Shown here: one piece after another, positions 26,193-40,100 of the stretch
How positions within the stretch are numbered: the stretch's first letter is position 1
Layout: the number at the start of each line of letters is the position of its first letter
DNA from: Diphasiastrum complanatum
Lineage: Eukaryota; Streptophyta; Lycopodiopsida; Lycopodiales; Lycopodiaceae
DNA length: 64,000 bases
Assembly (NCBI GenBank): GCA_029204225.1
Contig: CM055102.1
Location: 23,901,390-23,965,389, forward strand
Direction: 5' to 3'
Made by a program: the position numbers and the translations under genes
The notes under the pieces: model-generated
The model's database searches: none
What the model saw: the letters and a program-made list of their open reading frames with translations, nothing else
Told to the model about the DNA's origin: nothing

Positions 26193-29100
26193 AAGAAAGC
26201 TTTATTAATGTCTTTTCCATGCCAAAAGGCATATAGGACCAAATGGAGTACACGTCAAGTATGTGGTAACTGTAGGAGCGTATGAAACGTCTCCAAGATA
26301 ACAAAAATACAAATCTAACTACTGTAAACTGAACTGAAAACTGAAACTGAAAAGGATGCAATAATATATGAAACATATGGGAGCATATATAATGCTAACT
26401 GTCTGTCTGTCACGAATAGGGTATGACACTATCACCCAATCCTGTCCCGCTGATGCTAAAAAAGGATGTAATACGGGCTGCAGCATAAGGAACTGCTGGT
26501 GGTCGATGACGTCGTCTGGGGAGATGAGGCCTCCTCCTGATAGGTCGGGTAACTTGTGCAGCAACATGAGTATGAGTAGGACACTGTCTCTGATCTCTGT
26601 GGGCATCTAAGTCGTCATCTGTCTCATCCTCATCAGATACAAAGTCTCGTCCTTGTCTCCTGGAAAAGAAAGAGGTGATCTGCTGCTGAGAAATATGACT
26701 CCGCTGGGCTGTCTGACATAGGTCCTGCCGTAGAATAAACATCTCTCGTAACATGAGTGCGACACATCTGGAGTCCTCATAGGCTAGGAGGGATCGTAGT
26801 GTGATAGGTGTGTCACGAAACAAACAGTGATATCTCCTCCTGATCTCGTAATACACAGGGCACCTAAAGATAAAGTGATCCTCCGACTCCACCTCACCCA
26901 GGGAACAAAATTGTCAAATCCGCTCCTCTCTCGGGGTGCCCTGGAATCTCCCAGTCTCAATAGCCAGCTGATGTGATGATACGCGGAGCTGTCCCAAGGT
27001 AAATTTGAGGCTATGTGATAACCCCGATTCCAAATAGTGTGGCAAAACAGGGAACCCTGCTGTGTCAAGCTCAACGATATGAGTCCAGTAATAGGCGGGT
27101 TTAACCCCAAGCTGTCGCCTCCAAGTGCGGTCGAGATACGCTCTATATAAGAAGCGCCTGATATACTGGTGGGTACCCGAAGGGAGCTCTGTGATGGATA
27201 TGCCAAATGAATCAAGGAGGAAATGTGACGCCTGTGAGAACCACGACAGTCGAAAGCCCTGGTCATGAAGGGAGTGTGAGGAGGCAAGTGAGGCCCGCGT
27301 ATATCTCGTGTTTGTATCTGGTAAATTCTGAACTCTCTGAATATAAGCGATGAGCTAGGATGCTGCAGCTATCTGAATGGGTGGAACGGCAAACTCTGCA
27401 AGAAGAATCTCGTGTGGGACCGAGGACTTCGCCCGAATCATAGGAGCTAGCATGGTGGTCTGTAATCGTGAAATGCTGGCCCAGTGTGATGACGAGAGAC
27501 CTGTTCACCATATCTCTGCTGCATACAAGGCCGTGGGAGTGACAATAGTGTCAAAAAGTCTGCACTTACTGCGAGCATCTCGGATGGACTTCCTGAAGCA
27601 AAACCGCTCAAGCTGAACAAGGGAGGAATGTCCCTTTCCAAGTCGGGTGGTGGCTGCCTGTCGCATGCTGAAAGTAGGACCAGAGAAGAGTATTCCTAGA
27701 TAGGTATACGAGGAAACTACCTCTAAAGCCCGTCCATCAAGCATGAGCTCCTGGCGCTGCATGAAGGCTCGAGAAGTGTTGAAGACCATAACCTTAGTCT
27801 TCGCAGTGTTCACGCCCAAGCCCCATCTGGTACAAAAAACCTGTAGACAATCCAGCTGTCTCTGTAATCCCTCTCTGGTCGGGGATACTAGTACCACATC
27901 ATCCGCATACAAGAGAATAGCAATCAAGATGGTGCCAAGTCTACATCCAGCTCCGCCACACTGTGCGATGGTTCGCTCCAACTCATCAATGTACAATCCA
28001 AAAAGGACCGGCGAAAGAGAGCAACCCTGTTTCACCCCAATGGTGCTCAAAATATGATCAAAGATGCCACTACCATGTCGGAAACATCCTAGGACTTTTT
28101 CGTAAAGAGCCATCACTGCCAAAACAATATCCATGGAGAAACCAAGATCTCGAAGTCGTTGAATGAGCAGGGAGCGTGGTACAGAGTCAAAGGCTTTCCT
28201 GAAGTCCACAAAACAATAGTAAATCGAAGTGTGAAAATATGGTCAGTGGTAGAGTAATGAGCTCGGAAACCTGCCTGTCCCAATGCATGTAATCTCCTGG
28301 ATTCCGCCTCTGAACTTACTGCAGACTGGAGTATGGTGCCATAAAGCTTAGTGAGGATGTGCCCGATCATGATAGTGCGGTAGTTACCAGGAGTAGGAGG
28401 TCGGAAGCATGGATTAGGAGTTTAGATTCGAGGTCTTCAATGTCTCTTAATTTTTTGGTTTTCATTCTCTTGATGGCCGCAAGTACCATGTCAGCGGTGA
28501 AGAAGGTAAACTCAGAGGGACGAGGGGAGATAGAGATGGGTGTGTCAGTAGGTATGGTACATAGGCTGGTAGCGTAGTCGGTCCATATGCGAAGGTCTTC
28601 CAAGAGGGGTGGTGGAGCACGAGGGATAAACTCACGCCAAAAGGCGCCTGAAGAGGAACTGAAGAGAAGGTCAACAAGACGTTTTCCCGCAGAGTTATCA
28701 AAAGCATGTTTTTTCCGGCGGAGTGTGCGACGAAGAGATCGTCGGGTGGAGCGAAGGAGGTGAGGTTCATGAATGCGGGCATGGGTGACAAGATGATGTA
28801 GAGAGCGACACTCGGTATCATACCATGGGGGGTGTGGAGGACGTAGGGATGAGGGACGTGTGTGTTTGCCTTTATGTGTCTTAGATGGAAAGGCTAGGGA
28901 AGCAGCGGTATGAAGAGAGGTGCTAAGGAAATCTGCTTTAGTCTCGACTGTGCTATCATGCGGAAAGGAATGAAGTAGGGAGGAAAGAAATTCCTGGTAG
29001 ACGGGTGCATATAGAGAGCTGAATGTATACCTGGGTGCACGAGCAAGTAGGGGATGTGAGGATAACCGGGGGGGGTGGGAGGCGACCAATAGCGAAGGAG

Positions 29101-32100
29101 AGGTAGGAGTGATCAGAGAGAGTGGTGGGGGAGATGTGAAAATTAGAGATGAGAGGTATGGAGGATGGTGATCCCATGAGGTAGTCTACAACACTATGTT
29201 CGCCACTGTGAGGATGACATGTATAACTGCCGGAATCTGGCCAGCAAGTTAGGCCATTGTAAATGGCTAACTCATGTGCCTCTCCAAACTGCAACAAATG
29301 CTCACCATAGGGGGTAATAGGTCCCAAGCTGTCCTCTGAAATCCTGGTAACTATCGAGGGCGTGTCATAAAACTCTGATTGTCGTGAGGAGGTTCGGGCA
29401 TTAAAATCCTCAGTGAGGAGAATATGCCCTCGCTCTGCGAATCTGATAATATCGGGTGACAAATCAAGGTATGGTGAACCTGTAGTTAAGAAAACACAAT
29501 TGAAAACACCCGACCGAATACAACGTCAAGTGCACAGAATTGCTCTCATCAAACTGTATATGCCACTCACTCGTAAGTACAAAGATAAGTTACTTAAAAA
29601 CACTCAAAGGGCTCGTAAAAGAAAGATGGCCCAATAACTCTAGAACTAAGCACAAGTGGTGCCGTCGAAATAAGAAAGCACTGTATAAGTCGATCATTGC
29701 TATTTTAACTCTCTCCCACAATGATCAACGTCTCTTCTTATTTTAGAGTTTACTCTATTCATGGAACATACCTCCATGATAGCATTACAAGTAAAGGCTT
29801 TTTACATGACTTGGTCTAAGCCAAGTTTGGCTCTAAAAGTTTCAAACTTTTCTTTCCTTAAAGCTTTTGTAAATATATCAGCAACTTGTAACAACGTAGA
29901 ACAATGTACAATACTTATATCTTAATTTTTCACGCACAAAGTGATATTTTACTTCAATATGTTTTGTCCTTGCGTGAAAGATTGGATTTTTAGCCAATTG
30001 TATTCCACTTTGACTGTCATAGAAAATAACAATGGGATTTACCTGCTTCATGCCAATCTCACATAACAACTTACGTAGCCAAACAGCTTCCTGGGTAGCA
30101 AAACTCAACGCTTTATATTCGGCTTCTGTGGAAGAAAGAGAAATAGTATCTTGCTTCTTGCTAGACCATGAAAAACAATCGCTACCAAAATTGAAGGTAT
30201 AACCTGTTGTTGACTTTCTATCATCTATACTTCCTGCCCAATCAGCGTCAACATAACCTTGCAACTTAGGTAAAACACTTTGTCTTTTGTGGATTAGACC
30301 AAGGTTCGGTGTACCTTTCACATACCTCAAAATCCTTTTTGCAGCTTTCCAATGGTCCATAGTGGGTGATGACATGAATTGGCTAATCAAACTTACAGCA
30401 CAGCAGATATCAGGACGTGTAGTCGTAAGATGTATTAAACTTCCAACTAGCTGACGAAATAGTGTAGCATCAACATGTGCACTATCATCAATACGAGATA
30501 ATTTCTTACCAGCTTCGCAAGGGGTGATGGAAGGTTTACACTCTGTCATGTGAAATCTCTCCAATATCTCGCCTACATACTTGTTTTGACATAACCTGAT
30601 ATCACTGCTAGTTTGCCATACTTCGACACCCAAGCAATAGTGCATAAGATCTAAATCTGTCATCTCAAATTGCTTGCATAAGTTGGCTTTGATAGAACGA
30701 GTGAGGTTCTCATCATTGCCAGTGATAATGATATCATCAACGTAAAGTACAATCAAGGCAATGCTGTCATCATTTATAAGAACATAAAGGTTTGAATCCA
30801 AATTTGTTCTTACAAATCCATGTGAAAGAAAGTAACTGTCAATGCGTCCATACCATGCGCGTGGCACTTGCTTAAGGCCATAAAGTGCTTTGTGTAGTTT
30901 ACATACCTTCTGTTCTCGCCCTTTTGCCATGAAGCCCTGCTGTTGGACCATGTAAACTTCTTCCTCTAAGTCACCATTAAAAAATACAGACTTCACATCC
31001 ATTTGATGGATCTTCCACCCAAAATGAGATGCTAAGGCAATGATAAGGCGTAGCGTAGTCCACTTAGCCACTGGAGCAAATGTCTCTTCATAGTCAATTC
31101 CTTCGCTTTGCTCATAACCCTTCACTACTAGGCGTGCCTTATACTTTGCTATTGTGCCATCCGCATGAAACTTTGTTCTAAACACCCATTTGTTGTCAAT
31201 GGGTTTCTTTCCAAGTGGTAGATCAACCAACTCCCATGTATCATGCCTGTGGATGGATTCTATTTCTTCTTCCATTGCCCTTTGCCACTCTTTGTGATCT
31301 TTTGCCTCATCAAAGGTTGATGGCTCTCGACACTTCAAAATGTCAGTCATTAGGGCATAGTTCACAGTTCTTTTCCCGTGTTGATCTTCTCACTTCACTT
31401 TGTGTGCTAGATCCTGTTTGATTTAGCTTTGCGGCCTTCATGATCTTTTCATACCATTTTGGTATCTTAGATTCAGGTGATACACTACGTGCAGAGTACG
31501 TATCCCAAGGAGTGTCCAAGTAATGTCTCTTACTTCCAACCGGTTTCTCCTTTATTGCTCCTGTTGGCAAGTACCTCCCCCTAGGCTCTTGAATAGGTGG
31601 TGTTCTTTCATACTCGCCCTCTCGACTTTCGTCTTCACGTGCATCATTTTGTTGAGCATCTTCTTCATCTTCTTCCTCCAGAATTGTGGGAAGTCTCTTG
31701 ATGCTTTCACCACTTGCATGGTCTTCATCTTCATACCTATGCGTTTCATCAAAGATCACATCTTTGCTAATGTGAATCTTGTTCATTACAGGATCAAAAC
31801 ACCTGTAAGCTTTCGTTCTCTCATCATAACCGACGAAGATACACTTGATTGCTTTGGCATCAAGTTTCTTTCGCTCCTCCTTTGGCACATGTACATAGGC
31901 CTTACATCCAATGACACGAAACTTGTCGATTTTTGGCTTTATTCCAGTAAATGCTTCTTCAGGAGTCACATTTGGAACCGCAACTGTAGGGCTCCTGTTT
32001 TGCAAGAACGTTGCCGCACTGCACGCTTCCGACCAAAGTGAATCGGTCAAGCCCAGTTGCTTCATCATGGAGCGTGCACTCTCTATAATAGTTCTGTTTT

Positions 32101-35100
32101 TCCTTTCAGCTACACCATTACTATGCGGCGTGTGTGACTGTGTGAATTGTCTTTTAATGCCGTGTTCTTTGCAAAAGTCTTCAAAATCATCAGATTTGTA
32201 TTCGCCCCCTCTATCAAATCTTGGCACTTTGATGCGTGCATCTAGTTGGTTCTCTACCAAAGTCTTGAACTCCTTGAAGCGAGCAAAAGCGTCAGATTTC
32301 TTCTTCAAGAAATAAATCCATGTCTTCCTAGAGTAATCATCTATGAAAGTCATAAAATAATATGCTTTCCCCAACGACATGGTCTTCATTGGGCCGCACA
32401 GGTCGCTGTGAATTAGTTCCAGCGGTTTCTTAGCTCTTGAAGCTCCACCTTTCTTGAATGTCTCTCTGTGATGCTTTCCCATGATGCATCCTTCACATAT
32501 TGCTTGATGATCATCCTGCAATGCCGGTAACCCTATTACCATCTTCAGCTTCGCCATCAATCTCAAGCTCCCATAGTTCAAATGACCAAGTTTTCTGTGC
32601 CACAACTCGGATTGAGATGCTGTTGAGATAGCCAAACCATATTCACCTGGTTTTGCAGCATCCAATTTATAAAGGCCACAATTATTATCTCTATAACCCT
32701 TCGCCACCACTTTGTGGTTGTGGTTCGTATCCTTCATAAGGCATCCATCCTTGACAAATTCAACTTTAAGATGTTGATTTGCCATTACACCAACAGAAAG
32801 CAAACTCTTTTTGAGTCCAGGAACATAAAGTACATTAGGGATGTTTTTAATTTTGCCATCAGGAAACTGCACAGGTACATTGCCCACACCCTGTATTTGG
32901 CATTCCTCTCCATTGGCTTGAGTAACCTTATCCCCATCATGGACTGGTGAGAATTTTTCAAACCAATCACGTTTCCCGGTCATATGCCTTGTGGCGCCTG
33001 AGTCTATGAACCATCTGGCACCATCATCAACTTGGGATGCCAATGCCGATGAGAAGACACTTGTCTCGTCATCTTCTCCATCATCTTCGGCAATGTTTCC
33101 TTGTTGAGTCACTTTTCCCGCCTTTATGTCTGCTTTCTTCTTATAACACTCGCGTGCCCAATGACCCGGTTTGTGGCAATAGTAACATTTGCCTTTCTTC
33201 TTCTTTTTCCCTTTTGATGACGACTCTCCTTCGTCATCATCATCCTTGGATTTCTTAGGAATCCTTTTCCATCCTTTCTGCTTGCCTTTAGCAAGCAAGG
33301 CTTGATCCTCCTGTGGGGTTTGCCTTGACTTCACCACTTCGCAACGGTGCTCTTCTTGCAACATGATTCCGTGGAAGTCTTCAAAAGTAGGCAACCTCTC
33401 CCTCGAAGCAATGTCGCTCACAAACATCTGTAGCCCTTCCGAGACACCGCTCATTGTGGTATGTACCAATTCAATATCTCTGATTGGTTCTCCAATCGCC
33501 ACAAGTTGATCTCTCAACTCCTTTATCCTGGTGAAGAAGGATCCCACTGATTCACTTTCTTCCATCTTACTGTGTTCAATCTCGACTTCAAGAACATGGC
33601 TCGAGCTGGATTGCAAGTTTGAAATTGCATTCTAAGAGCTTCCCAAGCTCCCCTGGCCGTCGTGGCATCACTTATGTGAGTGATCACATGGTCTTTCACT
33701 AAAAGATTGATCAAGGACAATGCTCTTTGCGCCTTTTTATCAAAGGCCCTTATGTCATATGGAGTGGTATTTGGCCGGACTTCAGTACCTGCCACGATTT
33801 CCCACAACTCTTTCTCCATCAAAATGCTCTTCATTTTGAATTTCCAGATGTTGTAGTTAGAAGCCCCATCAAGTTTGCTTGCATCGCCCAAAATTGCCTC
33901 ATTGATGTTTGCCATATCCGAACTGCTTAAAACTTCACCTGTAGGCTATAAAGTGTATGCTGGAGCCAACCGTGATGTCAGAAATCGATAATAATGACCT
34001 GCAATTTTTAGCTTACCAGCCCACCCGCCGCTCTTTCGCCAAATTGAAAGCCAAACTGGCGTCGTTTTCCAAAATGCTTCTCGTCACCAACTCCCAGCTT
34101 CCTGCCCAGTGGAATGGTGAAATCACTTCTGGCGCGCTTCGAACACTTTCTCCACGGCAATCACTCTGTTTTGGTGTACCGTACTTGCAGGTACAGTCAG
34201 GGTGCCCTTCGTTTGGAGGCTATAGCCTTTCGCTTGGCCAAAATAGGCTAAAGGAGGTGAAAATAAGGGCAATTTGGGTTTTTGAACTGTTTCTTCAGTG
34301 TGAAGAAACTTCACCCTTCAAAAACTTGGGACCCAACAATTTTTTCAATTTGAAGATTTTTAATGAAGTTGCATGGCCAAATGTACTTCATGCCCTTTGG
34401 ACCCTCTTTATGCCAATACAATGGCTCTCACAAATCTGAGCGTCCACATTCACTCTCCATCGCGCAATCTACACCGTAGATCCACCTTGATCTAATCCTG
34501 CAGTCTGCGCTGCATCTGGGCGCTAAGCTCCTCCACTCGGGCCACTGAGTCCTTCAAGACACAACGAGTTAACTTCTGTTGGGCGCGCGCAACTGTCGCG
34601 ACCCTCTCCACGGCCCTCTCTCTGCTTTCTTCACCAAGCTTCAAGCTTTCAAGGGTTTTTGCACCCTACTATGAATCTCCTCCAACGTCCTTTGTTGCCT
34701 GCGGCCTCCCACGGCTTCTTGGCTGCTAGTTCCATTCAACAGGGCGCCCTCCAATACGCTTTTACAGTTATAAAAATGGTTATGAAATGAGAAAGATCCA
34801 CGCTTTTATGCTACAAAACCCTTGCTCAGTAACAGTCAGTTGCTTGTAGCATTTCTGTCACTCTGATGGCAATTATTTTTAAATTTCTTCTCCACGAAGG
34901 TCACCCTACTATAAGCTATCCACAGCTCCAGACGATTCCTGAAAGGATCAAGTATTGAGTGCATACAAGCTGCAAATGCAAAGCTGTCCTACGGAGTTTC
35001 AGACTTCCGTTTAGCTTCCTTGTCCACAATACAGGTCTGAGCAAACTCTTCGAATTTCCACAACTCGATTTTGTGATAACCACAGCTTAGCTGAAATCGT

Positions 35101-37125
35101 CGTGAATTTGAAATTCTTCGTCCTTGCCGGGTAATCACGGCCACCAAGGGCTCTGATACCAAGTTCAGAAAACACAATTGAAAACACCCGACCGGATCAA
35201 TCACCACAGCACAACGTCAAGTGCAACAAGAACACAGAATTGCTCTCATCAAACTGTATATGCCACTCACTCGTAAGTACAAAGATAAGTTACTTAAAAA
35301 CACTCAAAGGGCACGTAAAAGAAAGATGGCCCGATAACTCTAGAACTAAGCACACGTGGTGCCGTCGAAATAAGAAAGCACTATATAAGTCGATCATTGC
35401 TATTTTAACTCCTGTGCCCTCTGCAAAAGATGAAGACTCTGGAGGAAAGTAACATGCTGCCACAAAGAGGTCCCTATCCAAACCAATGTCATGTCCAACA
35501 ATACGAATCCAGATATAACGTGCATGCTCGTCATGTATGATGAACTCAATACACCGATGAAGAGACTCCCTGTATAGGCATGCCACCCCTCCGGATCCAC
35601 GGCCACTAGCTGATCTAGTCTCAGGCCTAAATACGGAATCCCATCTGTATCCTGGAAAAGTAGGTAATCCTCGCTCCCGACTTTCCTGAGTCTCCATAAA
35701 AAACAATAACTCTCTACCAGTGATGAAATCAATCAGGTCGCCAACTATGGAAGATGAGTGTATACCATCGCAGTTCCAAACTCCAATCCGGAGATGGTGT
35801 GGATGGGGCCTTGGGGCACTCCCAAACCCGGGGACCCCAAATCCCTAACACTGTGAGCTGCTAGGAGCGCTACTAAGAAAGCGCACTCGTCCATCACGGT
35901 AAATAACTCGTCTGCCAGACTCACGGGCTACTTGAAAGGCCTTACGTCTCTCCTCCACCTGGATATACGTGAGGTCGTCGTCCATGTAGGTAGTGGTACC
36001 GCGTAGCTTAGCCCTGCATCGCAAAGCATCTCGACGGCTCTCCAGAGAAGTGAAACGGATAATGAGTGTGGCTGCGTCTCTGGTGGTCCTCCATGCGGTG
36101 TCTAGTCCATCTGTCCTCCGAGAGTGGTGTCGAGAAAGCGTTTGGCTTCAGCCAAGGCATCCTGTGTGTCCAGAATCCCGCGAACTCTAATGTTGTGGCC
36201 TTTTTGATCTCGAGACTTCTCTTCTGAAATGGTGGCTGAGATAACTGAAGAGATGGGAGCGCTTGGTTTGGTGCCCGTTTTTAAAACGGATGCCCAAGAA
36301 AGTGCCTCTTCCTGTTGTTTCTCAAGCTTGGTTTCTAGCTCCCGTAACATATTGGTGGTGGACTTCGAGACTGCAACCTGTTTGGTCCCAATGGATTGTT
36401 CGAGCAACGCAACTCTGGATTGCAACATATTCTTTTCGTTGATCAGAGAGGAAACCGTTCCTTTCAGCTGTGAGATTTCTTGCCGCAAAGTCTGGAAATC
36501 TGCCTTGATTTGGTCGATCTGCCAAGAGGAGAAAAGTTCCGTTGATCTGGAGGGCGTGTATGGGATATTTGCTGTAGATGGTGGTGCCGTGAGGAAAGAA
36601 GAGATCGGCTTGGGGAGGATGGGCTCAGAAAACGAGAGAGAGACCAAAACGGGATGGAGCGTAGGAGCAGGATGAGCAGGCAGGGTCGAGATCGGTGGCG
36701 GACAGGTTCCACCTCGGCAGCTGTCATGCAGGCAGGTACATCCAGAGGGGGCGCCACAACAACAGGTTGGAGTGGGGCAGCGATGGAGGTTGTGATGGGA
36801 AGGGCAGCGCTGGAGTCAGAGGCAGCGATGGAGGAGACAGCGATGGAGTCAGCGGCAGCAATGTATTCTACAGGAGCAGCGATGGAGGCTGGAGCAGCGA
36901 TGGAGGTAGGTGAGGTGACATCCATGTTGGAGGCTGGGGCAGCGGTGGGGAGGGGTGTGGTGACATCCGTGGAGGCTGGGGCAGCGGTGGGGAGGGGTGT
37001 GGTGACATCCGTGGATGCTGGGGCAGCGGTGGGAAGGGGTGAGGTGGCAGCAGGGGAGGGGGTGAGGTGGCAGCAGGAGAGCGTGTCCTGCGGGTAAGGC
37101 TGCTGCGAGATGGAGGAGCCATCGC

Positions 37126-37189
<64 letters not shown>

Positions 37190-40100
37190 TCGGTCAATTG
37201 TTTTTATTGGAATTATGCATAATTTTTAGGACCCTAGTTCATGATGAACTTAGTATTCTAAATGATTGTGTTTTAACATGGACTTCAGCTTTGGCCAAAG
37301 CTCAACAATTGTTGCTGGACTCTGAAGAAAGAGATTATATCATTTCACAAGTCAATGCTGCAAAAGGTATTTCTTATATACTTGCATGATACGCCATGGT
37401 AGAAGTATTTTCTTTAAAAAAGTAGTTACATTTCTTGTATACTGGGGATTTTGTCGAAATTTGATTGTGCATAACCGATTGGATTTTGTTTGGCAGATGA
37501 ATTGAGAGCGGATAGGAAAAAGAAGCTTAAAAAGGACAATGCTTCTAAAATTAGATCCATTGTGGATGAGGTACAACTACATGCATATTATTGATATCTC
37601 CTTGGGCTCCCATGCTATTGTTTGCCATTTGACCATATATGAATGGGTGCTTGGGACCTTTAATCATTATAGTCTAGTTAACTATCTGGCCTCTTTAGAT
37701 AGGGTGCATCTAGAGTGCGAATTTGTCCCTTAGACAATGTAAGCAAGCCTTGACACCTAGTTATCAATGGTTGATAACTTGCCTACAAGCTCCTAGTTTA
37801 GTTAGATCAATTTGGCTAGCTTAGGCTAAGTCAATGTAACCACTAGAAGATGACTCCATGAATAGAAAATTGTATAGAAAATAGTCATTGTTCTTGTTCT
37901 AAATTTATTTTGATTGCTTCAAAATGTTTAGTCTTTGATACTTGAATTGTCGATGATCTCAAACATGAATGGTTGACAATTAAGTCATTGAATTCCAGAA
38001 TGAATACCGCTCCAAACTTCAGTAGTTGGGAATAATTTCTGTTTGAATGATAAGTGCAAATTTTAGCATATGACAATGGGTCTCATATTCTCAGGGCTAG
38101 TGGAATTATGCCAAATAATCGAATGCTTTTTGACCCTATGAGTGAATCACACTCCACTTAGAGTTTCACCATATTGCCAACCTAAAGAGGCTCAATTATT
38201 CATGCATCATTAAGTGCCCTTGTATGTGAGTCCGACATGCTTTTGGGAAGAACAACAAACCATGAAATCCTAGACATCTCAGTAAACTTGGCTTAGGTCA
38301 TGTCTACAATTACCAAATTAGTCTAGGTCAGCATGCATGATAATATTAGACACATGCACTATTTATCTAACTTATCACATGATGATCTACTACATGGGTT
38401 AGTTTTACATGGAGAGGGACGTATTAGATTGTGTAAAAGTAAAAGCAAGAAGGAAAAGCCATGCAAGAGGTTCAATTCCTTTAAAATCGGTTAACCAAAA
38501 AAAAAGACCTAAATTTTTCTTTATAGCCATTGGAACCTGATAGGGAGACACATAAACCAAGAGCAACAATAGGTTTCAAAATCAGAGAGTTCTATTGTAC
38601 GCAATGCATCTATGCCAAGTTAATGGCTTCTTGTCATGCCTGTAGGAAAGCAAGAGTCAAGTCACCAAGATCTAGTTATCAATCAATCTCCACAAGAAAC
38701 AAGAGAGAAGAGGCTGGGCGCTAAGAGAGAGAGAGAGAAAACAACAACAAGAGCAATGGAGAGCAATGCTTAGCCAAACTGTCCAAAATGGAATACACAA
38801 TGAGCATCTAAGTACTCTACCTGGATGTGGCCAAATGCCACCAAACCCTAAGGTTAACCACTTACTAAATGTAGGGCACCCCCAAAAGTCAAGATAGGGC
38901 CCCTAAACAAAATTAGACCCCTAAGGACCCACGAGTCAGTACATGACCAAAATTGGGTCCAACTGAACTTAAGACAAACTTAAGAGGCCTAATTAACTAA
39001 ATACCCATGGTTTCACAAATCTTGACCTTTTGGGTCAAAGTAACCTATGGATTAACTTCAACATAGTCATTTATTTCTAACACCCTCCTTAAATGACAAT
39101 GCAAAAACTGAAATCTTCACTATGTAATAAAACCACCACATGGTATTAAATTTAAAGCTTTGCATAAAGCTTCAAATCTGACTCTAGGCAACGCCTTAGT
39201 GAAGAGGTCCGCAATATTATCCTCCGTAGGACAATATTCAAGTAAAATGTCGCCATCATGAAGTCTCTCCCGAACAAAGTGATAATGGATCTCGATGTGC
39301 TTCGTCCTCGCATGAAAAATAAAATTCCGTGCAATGGCAATAGCACTTTGACTATCACTCAAGATAAGAGTGGCCGAGGGCTCACCAAACTTCATGTCAA
39401 CAAGTAGTCTTCTCAGCCATAAACACTCCGTTGTGGCTGAAAATGTCGCTCTATATTCTGCCTCACTAGAAGAAGTAGCAACAGTGGGCTGCTTTTTACT
39501 TGCCCACGAAATTGCAGAATTTCCATAGAAAAAGCAATGTCCACTTGTAGAGCGTCTAGTGTCTTGATCTCCACCCCAATCCGAGTCACTAAAACCAACC
39601 AAACATGCATCATCACAAGCAGGAAAAACCAGTCCATGACTTCTTGTTCCTTGAAGATATCGAAAGATCCTCATGCTTTCCAATGTGATGTCATCGGGGC
39701 ATGCATGAATTGACTCATAAGTGAGACACTATAAGAAATGTCCGGTCTTGAATTACATAGGTAAATGAGACAGCCAATAGCTTGACAATATAAAGTAATA
39801 TCAAATGGTTCACCATCACCTTGACTACTTAATTTCAGGCCTGTCTCCATAGGTGTAGCAACCGGTTTGCAATCTTCCATCTTGAACCGCTTCCAAATTT
39901 GCCCAATGTAGCGTTCTTGAGAGATGAAAATTCTAGCCCCTTTTTGTACAAATTCAAGACCAAGATAAAAATGCAATAGGCCTAAATCTGAGGTTTCAAA
40001 AACCATACCAAGATCAAGTATTACGGCATCAATCTGCTGCTCATTACTTCCCGTAATAATAATATCATCAACATAAAGCAAAATAATGATGATATAATCT

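Larger units (their letters stand above)
29484..35410 (-). mobile_element. Copia A: Ty1/copia element with non-canonical AGTT...AACT LTR ends
   Basis: A complete 5.9-kb element inserted in the LINE endonuclease ORF. The LTRs are 29484-29710 (227 bp, 3' LTR) and 35162-35410 (249 bp, 5' LTR), differing by deletions totalling 22 bp. The target duplication is CCTGT at 29479-29483 and 35411-35415. Removing the element and one copy rejoins the LINE frame as FAEGTG-SPYLDLS. In element orientation the LTRs start AGTTAAAATAGC and end CTGAACT or CTTAACT, not TG...CA. The primer site (35150-35161) directly abuts the 5' LTR, and GTGGGAGAG precedes the 3' LTR. gag-pol is close to full length but carries at least three frameshifts. 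Confidence 0.9.
26196..37125 (-). mobile_element. Near full-length L1-type LINE with (CT)n 3' tail, interrupted by copia A
   Basis: Excluding copia A (29484-35410), the element is about 5 kb. It has ORF1 from the ATG at 37122 to a stop near 35845. ORF2 follows at once with AP endonuclease, reverse transcriptase and C-terminal Cys/His motif, ending near 26410. The 3' UTR ends in a hairpin (26219-26232), then AATAAAGC and CT repeats. Both outer edges are GA/CT tracts (26119-26199 and 37126-37187). ORF1 has a frameshift near 36110 and ORF2 has several frameshifts, so this copy is dead. Its family match in the window is the fragment at 24481-26117. It is antisense to the host gene. Confidence 0.88.
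20018..37288 (+). other. Intron 3 of the J-domain gene (17.3 kb nest of retroelements)
   Basis: From left to right it contains gypsy 1 with a MITE, an unassigned 0.7-kb piece, gypsy 2, a LINE fragment with an insert, a near-complete LINE and copia A inside that LINE. All recognisable coding elements are antisense to the gene. Confidence 0.9.

Noticed and set aside
29481-29483. Canonical TG start for the copia A LTR (TGTAGTT)
   Set aside because: The TGT is absent from the inner edge of the other LTR and belongs to the CCTGT target duplication.
37230-37288. Open frame just upstream of exon 4 as coding sequence
   Set aside because: The conserved J-domain junction places the acceptor at 37288; the upstream residues do not match the family.
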